Positions 1 to 12,640 of a stretch of DNA of 64,000 bases are shown piece after piece. The position numbers were made by a program, and so were the translations under genes. The notes under the pieces were generated by a model. The model searched no databases. It saw only the letters and a program-made list of their open reading frames with translations, and was not told where the DNA came from. Numbering within the stretch: the first letter of the stretch is position 1; the number at the start of each line of letters is the position of its first letter. The stretch is from Fragilariopsis cylindrus CCMP1102 (Eukaryota > Bacillariophyta > Bacillariophyceae > Bacillariales > Bacillariaceae): the NCBI GenBank assembly GCA_900095095.1, contig FMBT01000169.1, positions 1-64,000 of the forward strand. The letters run 5' to 3'.

Positions 1-447
1 CAGCGCTTCAATATTATGCTACGTTTCTTAAATTTATGATCTCACGTAGGATCTGGTACTTTGTCTACGATGATAGTTGATGAAAAACATTTGAAAATGA
101 GATGAAATACGAAAAATCATCAATTCATTGTTTTTCACATCTTCATTTTAAACTCTCACAAAACTCAATTATCAAAACATAAATAACATCTACCAGATAA
201 CAAAGTAAGTTCAATTCTACTAGAATAAGATGTTTATACGTATCACGATTACATACCATTTGAATTCGATTGATTTGTATTCCTATACGTAACATCGATG
301 ATGACACGATGACATATACAATTTATTACAGCGGTGCTAATGACAACGAGAATGAACGTACGTTTGACTCACATTAATATTTACACAATTTTCCACTTAT
401 TCCATTTTTCTTGCTTCCTTTAGCACACAAATCATCATCGATTCATA
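1..447. other. Upstream non-coding region
   Basis: No coding region is recognised in these bases. They are AT-rich and lie just upstream of a secretory start codon at 448, so the 3' part is probably the promoter and 5' UTR of that gene. Confidence 0.4.
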
Positions 448-1858
448 ATGAAGCTTTCATTTATCTGCGTCATATTGTTGCTTATGCCCGTTGTCACTAC
501 CGCTAGGTTATTGGGCAAAAATAACGGTATGACACTTACTAACGAGAATTAAATCTTGAAGAAGAAGTAGAAGATTATCTTGATCTTCATTACCACCAGA
601 AATTGGATGGACGTAATCTTCACCCATTAGTAGATCTTGCAGCAGAGACATGCGAAGCAGCTTGCACTGGAAGAGCAATTCACGCAGTAGTAACTGAGAC
701 CCAGTTAGTAGCATGTGCAAATGCGCTTGAAGAAGCAACTACAACAGGGATCAAATCAGCGTGCTCTACAGCAACTGGACCACTAGCGGCTAATACAAGA
801 GCTACGGCAACAGCTACCGTAAAAGCAAAGCAAATGCTACAGCAACCAAAACAGCAACCGCAACTGCCACAGCAACTGAATCAGCAACTGCAACTGCAAT
901 AGCACCCAAAAGAGCGGCTGCAGCAGCAACTGTAACTCACACAGAAACAGCGGCCGCATCAGCTACCGCTGGAGGGTCTTTAGCAACTGGATCTTCAGCA
1001 ACGGCTACAGAGCAGCAGCAACAGTGACCGTAACATCAACTAATGTTACAGGCAATGTTGAAGGAACTGCAATATCAACAGCAGATAAATCAAGGACGCA
1101 GCAGCCGGCGCAACAGTAACAGTTACAGCACCAACAGCAATTGCAACAGCTATAGCTACAGCAACATCAACGACCGAAGCAGGGGAGGCAGTAGCAACAG
1201 CAACAGCAACAGGGACCATTGCAGCGTGCGCATTAGCGACCGCAACAGTAACTGCACCATATTCCTCAACAGCTTGTGCAACTGCAACTACAACAGCAAC
1301 CTTATCATCAACAGGACAATCAGATACAAAACACAGACAGGTGCGTAAAGCACTTGGAACAGTAACAGCAACTTCAATAGTATGTGTCCAGAAGGGTAAG
1401 ACATGTTGCAGCAATGTGGTGCACCATCTTTTTGTTTGTGTCTCAATCTATATCATAGATACTAATTGTTTTCTCCCTCCTATTTTTCTGTTCTTACCTA
1501 TACAATGAACAGGCTGGAGCCAAGTGTATCACCAAGTGGTGCACCAAGTGGAAGTCCAAGTGCCTCACCAAGTGGTGGACCAAGTGGAAGTCCAAGTTCT
1601 AGTCCAAGTTCTAGTCCGAGCGCATCTCCTAGTTTGGATCCAAGTGGCGCACCAAGTTCAGCAGCACCAACTAAAACACCAACTAAAACACCAACTAAAA
1701 CACCAACTAAGTCACCAACGCGACCACCAACACAACCACCAACACCAACACCAACACTACCACCAACTTATTTTTGTAAATGGCTTGATATGTGCTGCAT
1801 TCACCCACAAGACGAGCCATATTGTGCGAAATCAAATGGAGGAATGGGGATGGGGTGA
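448..1858 (+). CDS. Secreted Ala/Thr-rich protein with Ser-Pro repeats (frame broken)
   Basis: The ATG at 448 opens a clear signal peptide (MKLSFICVILLLMPVVTTA). The signal frame stops near 552. The next frame at once reads an acidic segment and a Cys-containing block with the motif ETCEAACTG. After about 800 the coding sense keeps changing frame, but each successive frame gives the same Ala/Thr-rich composition (ATATATATES, AGATVTVTAP) up to about 1414. A possible intron (about 1415-1512) precedes a tract of PSGAPSGSPS and PTKTPTKTPT repeats. The protein ends in a short Cys-rich tail (CKWLDMCCIHPQDEPYC). Such Ser/Pro/Thr linkers are common in diatom secreted, frustule-associated or adhesive proteins. 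The role here is inferred. At least three single-base frame changes are needed to read it as one protein; a pseudogene is the alternative. Confidence 0.55.
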
Positions 1859-2382
1859 GTTCACTACCTAGTTCTGCAGTTGAAGACGAAAAGAAGAAAT
1901 AATCACGCAGACACACACACACACACACACACATCACACATTTAAAAAGAGAAGAAGAAAAAATAGTAAATATTAATATATGTTGAAGTCAAAGCACGAA
2001 CAAGAGAGAGCCGGATGTACAAACAAGAGTCGAAGCACACAAACAAGAGAAGTGTGGATACAACTAAAAATGGAATGTAATATAACCCATGTATTTTACA
2101 TTCTGACTTTGTTTTTAATTGTAATATTTCCTAATTATCATTGACTTTTAAATTCTCAGTGTTGGCTTTTTCGAGTACTGTATATTGTTGGGATTTGGTG
2201 AACTCATCAATATAACATCTTTTTGTTTGTTGTAGTTGTTGCTGTAGTTGTAGTTGTTAAAAATGTTTATTATTTACTTGATTCATATCTTTGTGTTTCT
2301 ATGCATTCTTCGTTATATTGTCATACCACTACGATCGCCTTCTGCGCCATTGCCATTGCCGTTGCTGTCGACAGCTTTTATC
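1859..2382. other. Intergenic region with (AC)n microsatellite
   Basis: AT-rich spacer between two convergent genes. It holds an (AC)n tract at 1911-1932 and no coding sequence I can support. It probably contains both 3' UTRs. Confidence 0.4.
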
Positions 2383-3942
2383 TTATGGTCGTTGAATGAC
2401 GTCGCTACTACTACTCTGCTGTCGTTTGCTATCGACACGATAATTCCAATTCCAATCGGGACGACCAACTAGTCCATTACGGAATAGATCATAGACACCA
2501 TCAGCTGTCTTAGTTTTACTTTTGTTTCCGTCGTTTTCTTCCGTATCATCATCCCAATCGTATATCTTATAGGAATTTTCGTATCCACGTACTAGAACTG
2601 TAGGCCACATTGAAAGAGAAAGAGATCGTTCATCGCCACTAACAGTAGTGGCTTCAATGATCCTTCTACGTCCAGCATGATTGATTCTCAAATTATATTC
2701 GATATTAGGATCATAGCCAACATTTCCAGTACCAATGTAACTTCCTTTTCTTCTGCCCAGGTTGTAAATGGTGTTGTTCAATGTTGTAAGAAAACTGAGC
2801 ATTGCCGTCTGTTCTTGTTCTGGATCATCAATCACATTTTTAGACATTATTGGATTACCTTCGAGTTTCAAAATGTAAAGTTGCTTTGAAGGTACAAACT
2901 CTGTATCAGTATCATCGTTATTGTTTCTTTCCACAATGGTGGTTGAATGGCTTGAATCTCATTCCAATTCAGATCTAGTTCGGACAAGTTAGGTAGTCTT
3001 GAATTGATAGAAGACAAGAGTTTTATAAACATTTCTCCGTCTACATTGCAATGGACCATCCTGAGACATTTTAGAGTATCTTTAAAGCACACGCCATCGA
3101 CAGAGCAGAGAAAATCGAAGAAGTAGATGGTTTCGTTCCTTCTCATTCCAACAAATTCAAGTTCTTCTAGACTTGGTAGTTCTTTTACCAACCAAGTGAA
3201 AAATGGTGATGATGCAGATTCGATTTGGGAAGCAAAAACAGCAAGTTTCTTCAACTGTTTTAGCTTTACCAGAATAGGAAATTTATTCTGAAGATTTGAA
3301 CAATTGTGTAATCGAAGCGATTGCAAATTTGGTAAATTAGAAAGTTCCTCAGGAAGTGATCCGGGCCAAATAATCGCAGGGAGATCATATTCGTCAAAAC
3401 CAGAATTGGGATCGACAGAATCAATGAAGATACTGAAACTTTGATCCAACCATCGTTGTCGTCAGTGGTAAAAGTACAATGGGCACCGTAATGAAAATTG
3501 CTGAAACAATAATGGTTATTACTACTACCGTATATATTATTGAACTTGATACGTTCATTCTCAACGTTGTGAAAATCGATAATTCCTATTTTGACAGTGC
3601 GAAAATTACAATAACGAAGTCTGAAAAAGAAACTTCGTTATCTGGGATACTATTGATACATACGGTCATCAATTCTCTCTATCTACATCGGACATCTCGT
3701 ATAATATATCTTCACCACACTGTCTCCTCTTGCTATGATTGCAGTCGCTTCCGCCATAGTTAGTATACTGGGTCGTCACTGTCACCGTCGTCGTGATCAT
3801 TGTCATCTTCAGATGATGATCCATATCGTCCATGATTTAGACAGCAGTAAACAGAAAGCAGATTGCAAACCATTTTGCATTTTAGAGAGAGTTTACTAAA
3901 TAGCAAAAGAAATAACAGTAATAGTAGTAATAATGAAAGCAC
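2383..3942 (-). CDS. Leucine-rich-repeat protein, probably membrane-anchored (frame broken)
   Basis: The central part (3449 down to about 2935) reads classical LRR units: LPEELSNLPNLQSLRLHNCS, LKQLKKLAVFASQ, LPSLEELEFVGM and LPNLSELDLNWNEIQAI. The LRR continues after a one-base frame change near 2930 (LYILKLEGNPI) and then runs into an acidic C-terminal tail ending at 2383. Upstream on the same strand, in other frames, are a Cys-containing segment and, at 3942-3880, a strongly hydrophobic stretch (LSLLLLLLLFLLLF). That stretch would be a signal anchor. The order anchor, short linker, LRR resembles the LRR receptor-like proteins common in pennate diatoms. The start is uncertain because no ATG lies in frame before the hydrophobic stretch. 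Binding partner unknown. Confidence 0.6.
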
Positions 3943-4025
3943 ACACAGTACAGTAGATTAAGTTTTGGTTGGTGTCGTTTTATGTTTGTACATGTCGCAT
4001 GTCGCATGTCGCAAATAAAAGCTGA

Positions 4026-4168
4026 AAATCACCTATTACTGTATATCTAAAGAATGCGGCTAGTGCGTGAGTGATTATACAGCAACGCGAAAAGATCACC
4101 TGTTACTGTGTATCTAAAGAATTTTCTAGTGCGTGAGTGATCTACTGTACAGCAACGCGAAAAGATCA
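4026..4168. repeat. Imperfect tandem duplication, about 70-bp unit
   Basis: Two neighbouring copies share TACTGT.TATCTAAAGAAT, CTAGTGCGTGAGTGAT and ACAGCAACGCGAAAAGATCA, with small indels between them. No gene covers it. It lies between the divergent LRR and tocopherol-cyclase-like genes, so it may sit in a shared promoter. Confidence 0.8.
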
Positions 4169-4425
4169 ATCCGTGTCTCTCCTCCTCCCTCTGTAATATT
4201 ATTTTCAGGGGGGGCTTTGGTAAAACAGGATATTCATCAATTTTTTACGTGAATCTTTATTAAATTCTCGCGTCTCCCCTCATTTTTTGACGAATTCTGA
4301 TGAAAAACGAAGAAAACGAAGAGAAAAAGATCGAAGACGAAGATAGACTAAGTTAAAAGTTAATAGCAACTTCATTCTGTATCAGTAGAGATATGTAGAT
4401 AATAAATAAGACAACACGCACATTA

Positions 4426-6536
4426 TGTACACTGCCAGCTTCCATCATCATCGTCGTCGTCGTCGTGATGGTAGTCGTCATCATGGAGGTCATGTTTTTC
4501 TTTCGGAATCACCAGAGTCGTCCTGGTATTGTTGTTGTGTTGTCATCATTACATTGACCTGTTCACAAACACAAACGTCTTTCGTCGTCAACACCGCCAT
4601 CATTACCGTTATCTTCATTCCAAAGACCTGAATTATATCATCCTGAAGAAGCAAGGCTACTGATCGTTACTTCGAAGGATGGTATCATAAACTAGTACGA
4701 ACTACGATAACGGCAGTGATAATGATACTGATAATAGTAATAGTAATGTAAGGATAGTCTATCGATGGCGGTCGTTCCTGGGATCTTTTATGGGTATAGT
4801 ACTAGTACTAGTAGTAGTAATGATATAAACAACGAGACTGACACGACGTTGATGATGAATAAAAAGAACGAATCTCATGCATTTATCTTTGTAACAATTA
4901 ATGGCGAAGAACAACATTATTATCGTTTTAATCTTGACACAGAATTTAATATGTAAAATTTTCTGATATGATAATAATAATGATAATAAGAAGAAAATAA
5001 TGGTGCTGATGCTGATGCTAATGACAACGGTGATGATGACAACTATTATATTCAGATAGGAAATAATACATTTTCAAGATATGGAATGTCTTTAGATTTA
5101 ATTCCACGACGATGGAACAACAAAGGACAACCAGCAATAAGTCACGACGATATGGTTGATAATACTATGGAAAAAAGAATGAGAATGAGAATGATAATGC
5201 AACCATAACATTACAGGGTTCTATCAGATATAAAAATTTATCACCATGGCCAATCAAATCAAAATATAATGTAGGTGCAATGGGTCCAATTGGATATCTA
5301 TTAAAATCATTCTTAGAATGTTATCATGATGTATTAAGTTTTGATCATACCATTATTGGTAAATTAATTATTAATAATACACAATTGAAGAATTTTATGA
5401 TTCTGATTATAATGATTTGATTCTGATTATACGTGATGATTTGAATTTAGATGATTCAGGAAAGGAAAAAGAAGAAGAAGTATCATGCACAATAATAACG
5501 AGGATATAATAATAGTCAGCAGTGGTGCTGCAATTACGGAATGATAATAATACTAATACTAAAAGTAGTATTATTTCTCGTGGATATGTTGAAAAGGATC
5601 GTGGTCGATCATTTCCTTCATTATGGATATGGATACAAACTAATTCATTTCCAAATCATATTGGTACATCATTATTTTTTTCTGTTGCTAGGATACCAAT
5701 ATTAACATCCATTGTAAAAACAAAAGTATTTCAATGGTTATTTGTTGGATCAGAATTCGAATTTCCTGGTTTTACTGCAGCTGTTTGGCTTAACAGCAAC
5801 AACAACAACAACAATAATATAATAATCAGTACGATAACGATAATGACGACGACCCTACAATAACAACAGCAACAGCAACAAATAGATTAATACCATTTGC
5901 GACGTGGACTGGTGCTTTTTTTGAAAAACTTACCATCGATGATGAACGTGTCGTTATTGAATTAAATTCGGGAAGTATAAGAAAAGGATTAATAAGTATT
6001 TTGTGGGATCATTATCATGATGATGATTCGTCATCATCATCATCATTGTCTATTATAATTCTTATAGGACGATATATACGAGCATGGTTTGGATCGTGGT
6101 TTGTTACGTATGATACAAGAAAAGTATATTATCGACTTGAATTGATTGTGAATCGAAAAAATGTACGACATATAATGTTATATGCACCAACAACAAAACG
6201 ACAACGACAATAATAAATGGGACGTCATCGTTGTCGTCATCAACGAGCAACGCAAGTACCACCACAACTACCACCATCTCCTCCAAGATGAAACCATTCG
6301 TAAATGAAGCTTTGAATGCGAAGGTACATTTGCGTCTATATGAATATTATTATGACGACAACGACAACAATATTAATGATGGTGACGATGATGATACACG
6401 CAGTAGTAGGGAACGTGTTCGATTGTTAATAGACGATATTGGGGAACATGCTGGATTAGAAATACATCAAAATGTACAATATTTAGTAGATAACTTATGT
6501 GGGAAACCAACCGCAAATCGATTTGTATGCTTATAA
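4426..6536 (+). CDS. Tocopherol cyclase family protein (frame broken)
   Basis: Several frames on this strand together give the order of motifs of a plant tocopherol cyclase (VTE1 family). They are [10 protein letters not shown] then [11 protein letters not shown] (about 4621-4715); [10 protein letters not shown] and [56 protein letters not shown]; and [20 protein letters not shown]. The C-terminal part follows with [31 protein letters not shown] and GEHAGLEI (about 6470). Known members close the chromanol ring of tocopherol in plastids. Diatoms also carry divergent paralogues of unclear substrate, so the reaction is family knowledge, not proof. Acidic, Asn-rich and Ser-rich insertions separate the conserved blocks. 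About six frame changes or unrecognised introns are needed. The N-terminus before 4600 is Ser/Pro-rich and its start is not resolved. Confidence 0.7.
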
Positions 6537-7289
6537 ATAAAATATTTAATCTCGTCTCAAAAAAAGTCATACAACACGAAAGCAAGGAGGGTTTTCCTGC
6601 GTTGGCTGTAGCTGCAAAGCAAAATGGTATCAACCTTAAAAAGAACTTGTTAATACTGTATAGAAGGAGGAGGATTCTACTATAGCTAGTTCGCAACAAA
6701 GTCTTCGCTCACAGGGCCAGAATATACTCTATGATCAATAAACTCGTTATAGTCTAAAAAAATAAGTTGTATCTCTGTTAGGAAAAAATATTTCTATTGC
6801 AAATACAAGTCTACTATTATTCCTCTGTTTTCAACTTTTATCACACAAAATAGCATCAACGCTCATATTACATTACATGCCATATCTCATTATAACAAAT
6901 CAAGTCTAAAAACCTGTTCGGGATTGATTCTTCTCCACGCGGACTGACATCATCGTTCACAAAATAAGTGTTAAGATCTTTGGTAAGGACACAATATGAA
7001 TCGTTGTATAATTAATCAAAGTCGCCGATAATGTGGAAAATAATAAGAGCAACTCACACTCACTTGATGAAACATCGCCTCTCATTATTCGTAAATTTTG
7101 ATATAGACGATCCAACAAGTATACCCACTCCTCTCATCGTGTATGGTGTATATTTGTGCTCATTCAAGTTATATATACACTCCTCTGCCAGAAACAATAG
7201 GACCTAAAGATTTTGTATCGTGTACTTAAAAATGACACATATTTTATCGAATATAGCTCGGTGGTTGATATAAGAATGTAGTGATTGAT
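6537..7289. other. Intergenic region
   Basis: Lies between convergent genes. It reads as AT-rich non-coding sequence with no motif or coding pattern that I can support. Confidence 0.4.
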
Positions 7290-10167
7290 TCATTTCTTCC
7301 ACAACCAACTCCTTGATTTTTTCTTCTTTTTGTCCCCCACAGGAAGACTATTAGAACGAGAAGGAGGCTTTCGTTGCGGTTGTTTCGGGGACCTATCGGG
7401 TAACTCAGGTAACTTCTCTTTCTCTTCATCTATTGTTGATGGTCTTCCTTTTGACGAAATGAGTCGTCTTGATGTTGGTGAGTGTTCGCTTCTGGTTCCC
7501 AGCGCTGTCAAAGATCCCCCTCTTTCCATTGGAAGATTACCTGACTCTGACGTTGTGATATTATGATCAACGGGAAGACTATGAGTACCGTTTGGAGACC
7601 GTCGCGATGGTTGGTTACCAGTAGAAAAAGATTTGTTGTGCTGACCTTGCATAGGAAGACTATGGGTACGACTTGGAGGCCGTCGTGACTGTTGCTGAAT
7701 ACCAGTCTGTTGATTGGATGTCAATGATTGCCTTGGATGAAGCTGATGGCTAGGTGGTGGTGTATGATTGCTTCTAGCATCTAGTATTTCCTTTTTACTG
7801 TGAGTCCGTGTCGCTGGTCTTTGTTGTTGCTGGGGAAGACTTTTTGTTCGAGAAGGAGGGATCCGAGATGGTTGTTGGGGACGACGATGAGCAGGTTTGT
7901 GTCCTGTATTATCATTATTCCCTCGAGGAATGTGTTCTGAAACGGATATTGACGATGACATCGCAGATGGCTTTCTCGGTTGCTGGGGACGACGATGAGC
8001 AGGTTTGTGTCCTCTGTTATCATTATTCTCTCGAGGAATGTGTTCTGAAACGGATATTGACAATGACGTCGCAGATGACCTTCTCGGTAAGGCACTATGA
8101 TCATTCAATTTCGTTTTAGTGACTTGTCCTTCCGTCAAATCATTCGCGACTTTTAGTAACTGCTCTGTCGTTAAGTCAATGTCTACGTTTCCTCCTTCAT
8201 TCAAATCGTTGGCTAATTGTACTAATTGTTCTGTCGTCATATTATCGACGGTCGGTTGATGTTGCTCCTTAGATTGTTCTGATATAGCAGTAGTTGCAGT
8301 TGTAGTTCTTGTATCCCTGCTCAAATCGGTTGCTAATTGAACTAATTCTTCTGTAGTCATTTCATTCGTTTCTTGTTCCAACTGCTGTTGCAGCTGGTAC
8401 AACTGTTCCCGTGACAATGCTGTCCCATCGATAACGCGTCTTTGTTTTATTATATCGGCCGTACCACCAGTAGCTGCACTATTCGATTTCTTTTTCTTTC
8501 TCCTTACGATTCGAATAATCTTCTTCTTTTTGACCACCCGATTTTCATTGAGATTTTGAGCCGCGGTGCCCGCACCATCACCATCACCTTCTTCTGTATT
8601 CTTCTTTGCGTTTGCGGTATCTTTATTATCCGGGCCATTCTGTTGTTGTATTACTATTATTTCGTCAGTATCATTACGAAACCGATCTGGATTCATAAGT
8701 CGTTTGTATTTATGAGTTTGATACGCTGAAGGATCCTTGCAGTAGGGACATTCACAGCTACGAGTAACACGCAGTTCTGCTTTTGGACGTTGAAGACGAA
8801 AATTACGTTCCCACGCACTAGCCGCAACAGAATTCGATATGGATTCAAGGATACGCAATTGATTCATATTCGTACTATTGTCATTGTTGACATTGCTATT
8901 CCCATCTTCGACATCAAGATCAGCGTTAGCGTCATGTTTTCTGGTGGGACGACGAAAGGTTGGTAAGACATCGGTTGGAAGTTCAATATCCCCAAAACTT
9001 TTATAGTTAGCAGTTTTATCATCTCGTTCAAACATTATTTCTGGTGATGTCCACATTCGTTCCTTTTTTTCAGTCCGTTCTTCCTGGACGTGTTTATCCA
9101 ACAAAAAATTGGTTCGTAATACCTTTCGTCCATCTTCATCAACTTGATTATCAATATCAAAATCATCATAATAACTGGTATCATGATCAAATTCGTTATG
9201 TTCGTCTTCGGTCGAAGAAGAATTTCTTATCCGACCCGCAGCAGCTGCTTCGATAATTGCTCTCATAGCATTAGATCGTCGATCGTCGGCTAATTTTGGA
9301 CCAGTCCATGTATCGATTATCTTATTACCATTTATATCATCTCCTGGTTTCTTCATTGGTACTACCGCTTCAACTACTATTTCACGTAACCGTACTAGCC
9401 TACCGTACTCCGCGGCCTCTTCTGCTACCGTCATAAAAGTCTTACGATGTTCTTCAACAGCAACGACGACATCATCGTTACTACTACTTGGATTGTTTGC
9501 TTTGTTTTGTTGTTGTGTTTCCATACGTATCTTACGCTTGGAGGCTGCTTCCGCGGCCATATCAGCTAAAGAAGAACCACCAACAACAGTTTTAGTTTTA
9601 ATTTTATCGTCACTTATAGTAGTAACTTTTTCCGTCTTCGTTTCTATTCTATTCTGACGCTTTGCGACTGCCTCAGCAATCATAGCAGCCATTCCACCAA
9701 TACCACCGCTAGTAGCAGCAGCAGCAGCAGGAGCAGGAGCAGGAGCAGGACCACCATTGTTGTCAATGTCATCGCTTATTGTACTATCAATTCTTGTTTC
9801 TTTATCATCATCTGCTGCTGATGACAATGCTCGATTTTTGTTAATCCGTTGTTCTCGTTTTGCAACAGCCGCAGCCAGCATAGCTGCCATTCCACCCCCA
9901 CCCACATTATGGACAACTGATTTGACGGCTTCTTCTTCTTCTTCTTCTTCTTGATCATCGGCGTCGTCGTATGTCGTCTTATTATTCAAATTATTTTTAA
10001 CCACATTATTACCATCATTACTATTTGTACTGCTCCTAGTAGTAATCACAATATCATCATCATCATCGTCATTATCATTAAGTTCAATTTCATAAATATT
10101 ATCGTCTTGCTCTTTATCATTATCTGACAGTAATAAGGATGGCGACGGTGGTGACAATGACGATGAC

Positions 10168-10223
<56 letters not shown>

Positions 10224-11783
10224 TGATGAGGATGACGATGACGATATGGATACTGATCGACTACGAGTCATCCGTTCCTTACGTTTCGCAACAGCCGCGG
10301 TTAATATAGCCTCCATTTCACCACCATTACCACCACCACCAACACCGACACCAGTAGTAGTTGTAGTGGCGTTTGCATCATTGGTGCTATTATTATTATC
10401 GTCACTACTATCTATATCACTACTACTGTTACCAGCATTACTACACGTACTTCCACTTTTATTGTTGATGATGATGCTGTTGTCGCTGTTATTTCTTCTA
10501 CCACCTCTACTAGTGCTACTTGTACTACTTGTACGTGTACTAGTAAGTAGCATAGTATCATGATCAGCTGACTTGGTACGAACCACACCACGTCGTCTGC
10601 CACCTCTACTACCACTTGTATCATGACTAGTACTAGTAAGTAGCATAGTATCATGATCAGCTGACTTGGTACGAACCACACCACGTCGTCTACCACCTCT
10701 ACTACCACTTGTATCATGACTAGTACTAGCACGTAGCATAGTATCATGATCAGATGACTTGGTACGAACCACACCACGTCGTCTACCACCTCTACTGCCA
10801 CTACTTGTACTAGTATGACTGGTACTAGCACGTAGCATAGTATCATGATCAGCTGACTTGGTACGAACAACACCACGCCGTCTACCACCTCTACTCCACT
10901 ACTTGTACTAGTATGACTAGTACTAGCACGTAGCATAGTATTATGACCAGCTGATTTGGTACGATCTACACCACGTTGTCTACCACCTCTACTATCTATC
11001 TGTACCTCTACTAGTACTATGACTAGTATTACTAGTAAGTAGCATAGTATCATGATCAGCTGATTTGGTCCGGTCGATACCACGTCGTCTCCCCTGTCGC
11101 CTTACACCCCCACCACCACTACTTGTACTGCCACTACCACTACTTGTAGAACGATTTTTATTCTCTTGATGTTGTTGTTGTGTCATTACGTCGGTGGATG
11201 ATGTACGCCGTGGTGGTCGTGGTCGTCGGTGTGGATGTGAATGAGAATGAGATTGTTGAGTAGTAGTCCCAGATGCATGCACAGATGCAGTCGCAGTTGT
11301 AGGAGAACAGGATAGTTCCGAAATTGTCGTTGATGCAGTATGACAACTATCCGTGTTGTTGTTACTGTTCATGTTGTTATTATCAAGTATTATTTGTTGT
11401 TTTCGTTGTTGTTCCTGGTTTTTTCTTATGCGTTTTTTTATCTTTCTGCTGCTCCTATTTTCTTCTTGCTGTTCTTGCTGTTCTTGCTGCTGTTGCAATC
11501 GCTACTATCGTTACTGTTGCTACTACTGCTGTGACTACTACTACTTCTACTACTAAATGATGATGATGATGATGATTCATTCTGTAGTTTCCGTAATAGT
11601 TTGGATGTTTTTTCATCTTCCTTTTGCAATAGTAATAAAAGTTCATCCGTTGACGTGTCATTGTCATTGTTGTTGTCATCATTCTCATTACTATATTATT
11701 AATTACTTGATCGTTCTGTAGTACCCGCAATAACTCGGAAGCTATTTGGTCGTACTCATCGTCGTTATCATTTCTATTTCCAT
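7290..11783 (-). CDS. Low-complexity protein with repeated Ena/VASP- or WH2-like basic motifs (frame broken at 5' end)
   Basis: The open frame 10838-7290 gives 1182 residues. Coding sense continues upstream in other frames to an ATG at 11783, passing SELLRVLQNDQ and SKLLRKLQNES and a Gln/Ser-rich stretch. The N-terminal half has 31-residue tandem repeats containing RTKSADHDTML. A poly-Ser run is encoded by (GATGAC)n. Four related motifs follow: MEAILTAAVAKRKERM, MAAMLAAAVAKREQRI, MAAMIAEAVAKRQNRI and LADMAAEAASKRKIRM; a degenerate fifth is AMRAIIEAAAAGR. They look like the short helix plus basic patch of Ena/VASP G-actin-binding or WH2 motifs. Three TTEQLVQLANDL-type repeats come next. The C-terminal quarter has four SLP motifs (SRTKSLP, SRTHSLP, NGTHSLP, SRSNSLP) and ends KKKKKSRSWLWKK. 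An actin-regulatory scaffold is inferred; no full catalytic domain is visible. Confidence 0.6.
10158..10250. repeat. (GATGAC)n/(GATGAT)n hexanucleotide run encoding poly-Ser
   Basis: A near-perfect short tandem array inside the minus-strand gene. It reads as TCA/TCG/TCC serine codons on the coding strand. Length polymorphism between strains is expected. Confidence 0.9.
10534..11080 (-). repeat. Coding tandem repeats, about 93-bp unit
   Basis: The unit AGTAGCATAGTATCATGATCAG plus flanks recurs with a 93-bp period (for example at 10541, 10634 and 10727) and then with longer spacing. It encodes 31-residue units carrying GGRRRGVVRTKSADHDTML. The repeats nearest the 5' end of the gene (about 10890-11040) lie in a different frame and are more diverged. 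So either the array has decayed or the consensus has indels here. Confidence 0.85.
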
Positions 11784-12640
11784 TTCTTTAGTTTCTTTCC
11801 CCTAGATCATAAGCAATTAAATCGAATCAATATCAAACATTCTTTTCCCCCTACCTCTACGAATACCTTCTTCTCTTCTCCTAAATCTTTATATCCTTTT
11901 GTCAGAGCTCTCTTTCTGTGTTGCTCATCTTCACTCGTGCCTGAAATTGAATTCATTCGGCGGAGGTACCACATTACTTACTTGAAGTACATACATATGT
12001 TGTTGTACAGTTAATGCTATTTTCGTCGCGTTAGTAAAATTGCGCGAACACAACTATTAGGGTAGAGATAATGAACGAATGGGCTTAATAATTTCTCCGA
12101 CTAAAATTGAATTTGTGTTGGGGCTATAATGATATATATAATATCTAAAAAGTCATTACGAAATAAATAATAATAAAATGATGATTTATTTATTTATTTG
12201 AACTAAAATCCATTGTAGGATGGACATACCCACATACTAGGCTAGGACTATGATGTTGTGTTGTGTTGTGTTGCGTTGTTGACACCAAAATCTGAAAAAG
12301 ATCTACAGTAATGAGATATAATAACACATACTGAAGATTGATCCCGGGTCCTCCGCTACCCCATGCCATTATACTCAACTTACCAAACCTTTTTCCTGGG
12401 ACATATTCTATTTTATTTTGCTACACTCTACACTCTACACTAGCCAAGAATTGATATGATATTGACCTGATGTAAGACAATACCTCACTATTTAAAATAC
12501 TGTAGTTGTATTGGTCTCTGCAATAGATGCACATTCCTCCCCTTGTATATGGTTGGTGGACCTAGCTAGTATTATTTCTAACTATATATATAGTATCAGC
12601 AGGAAGGTTGGTTGATAGTGAATATTACAAATAATATGCT

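Noticed and set aside
10412-11083. 223-codon minus-strand frame with VVEVVDDVVWFVPSQLIMIL repeats
   Set aside because: It is the alternative frame of the 93-bp tandem coding repeat. The RTKSADHDTML frame is longer and continues into non-repeat coding sequence.
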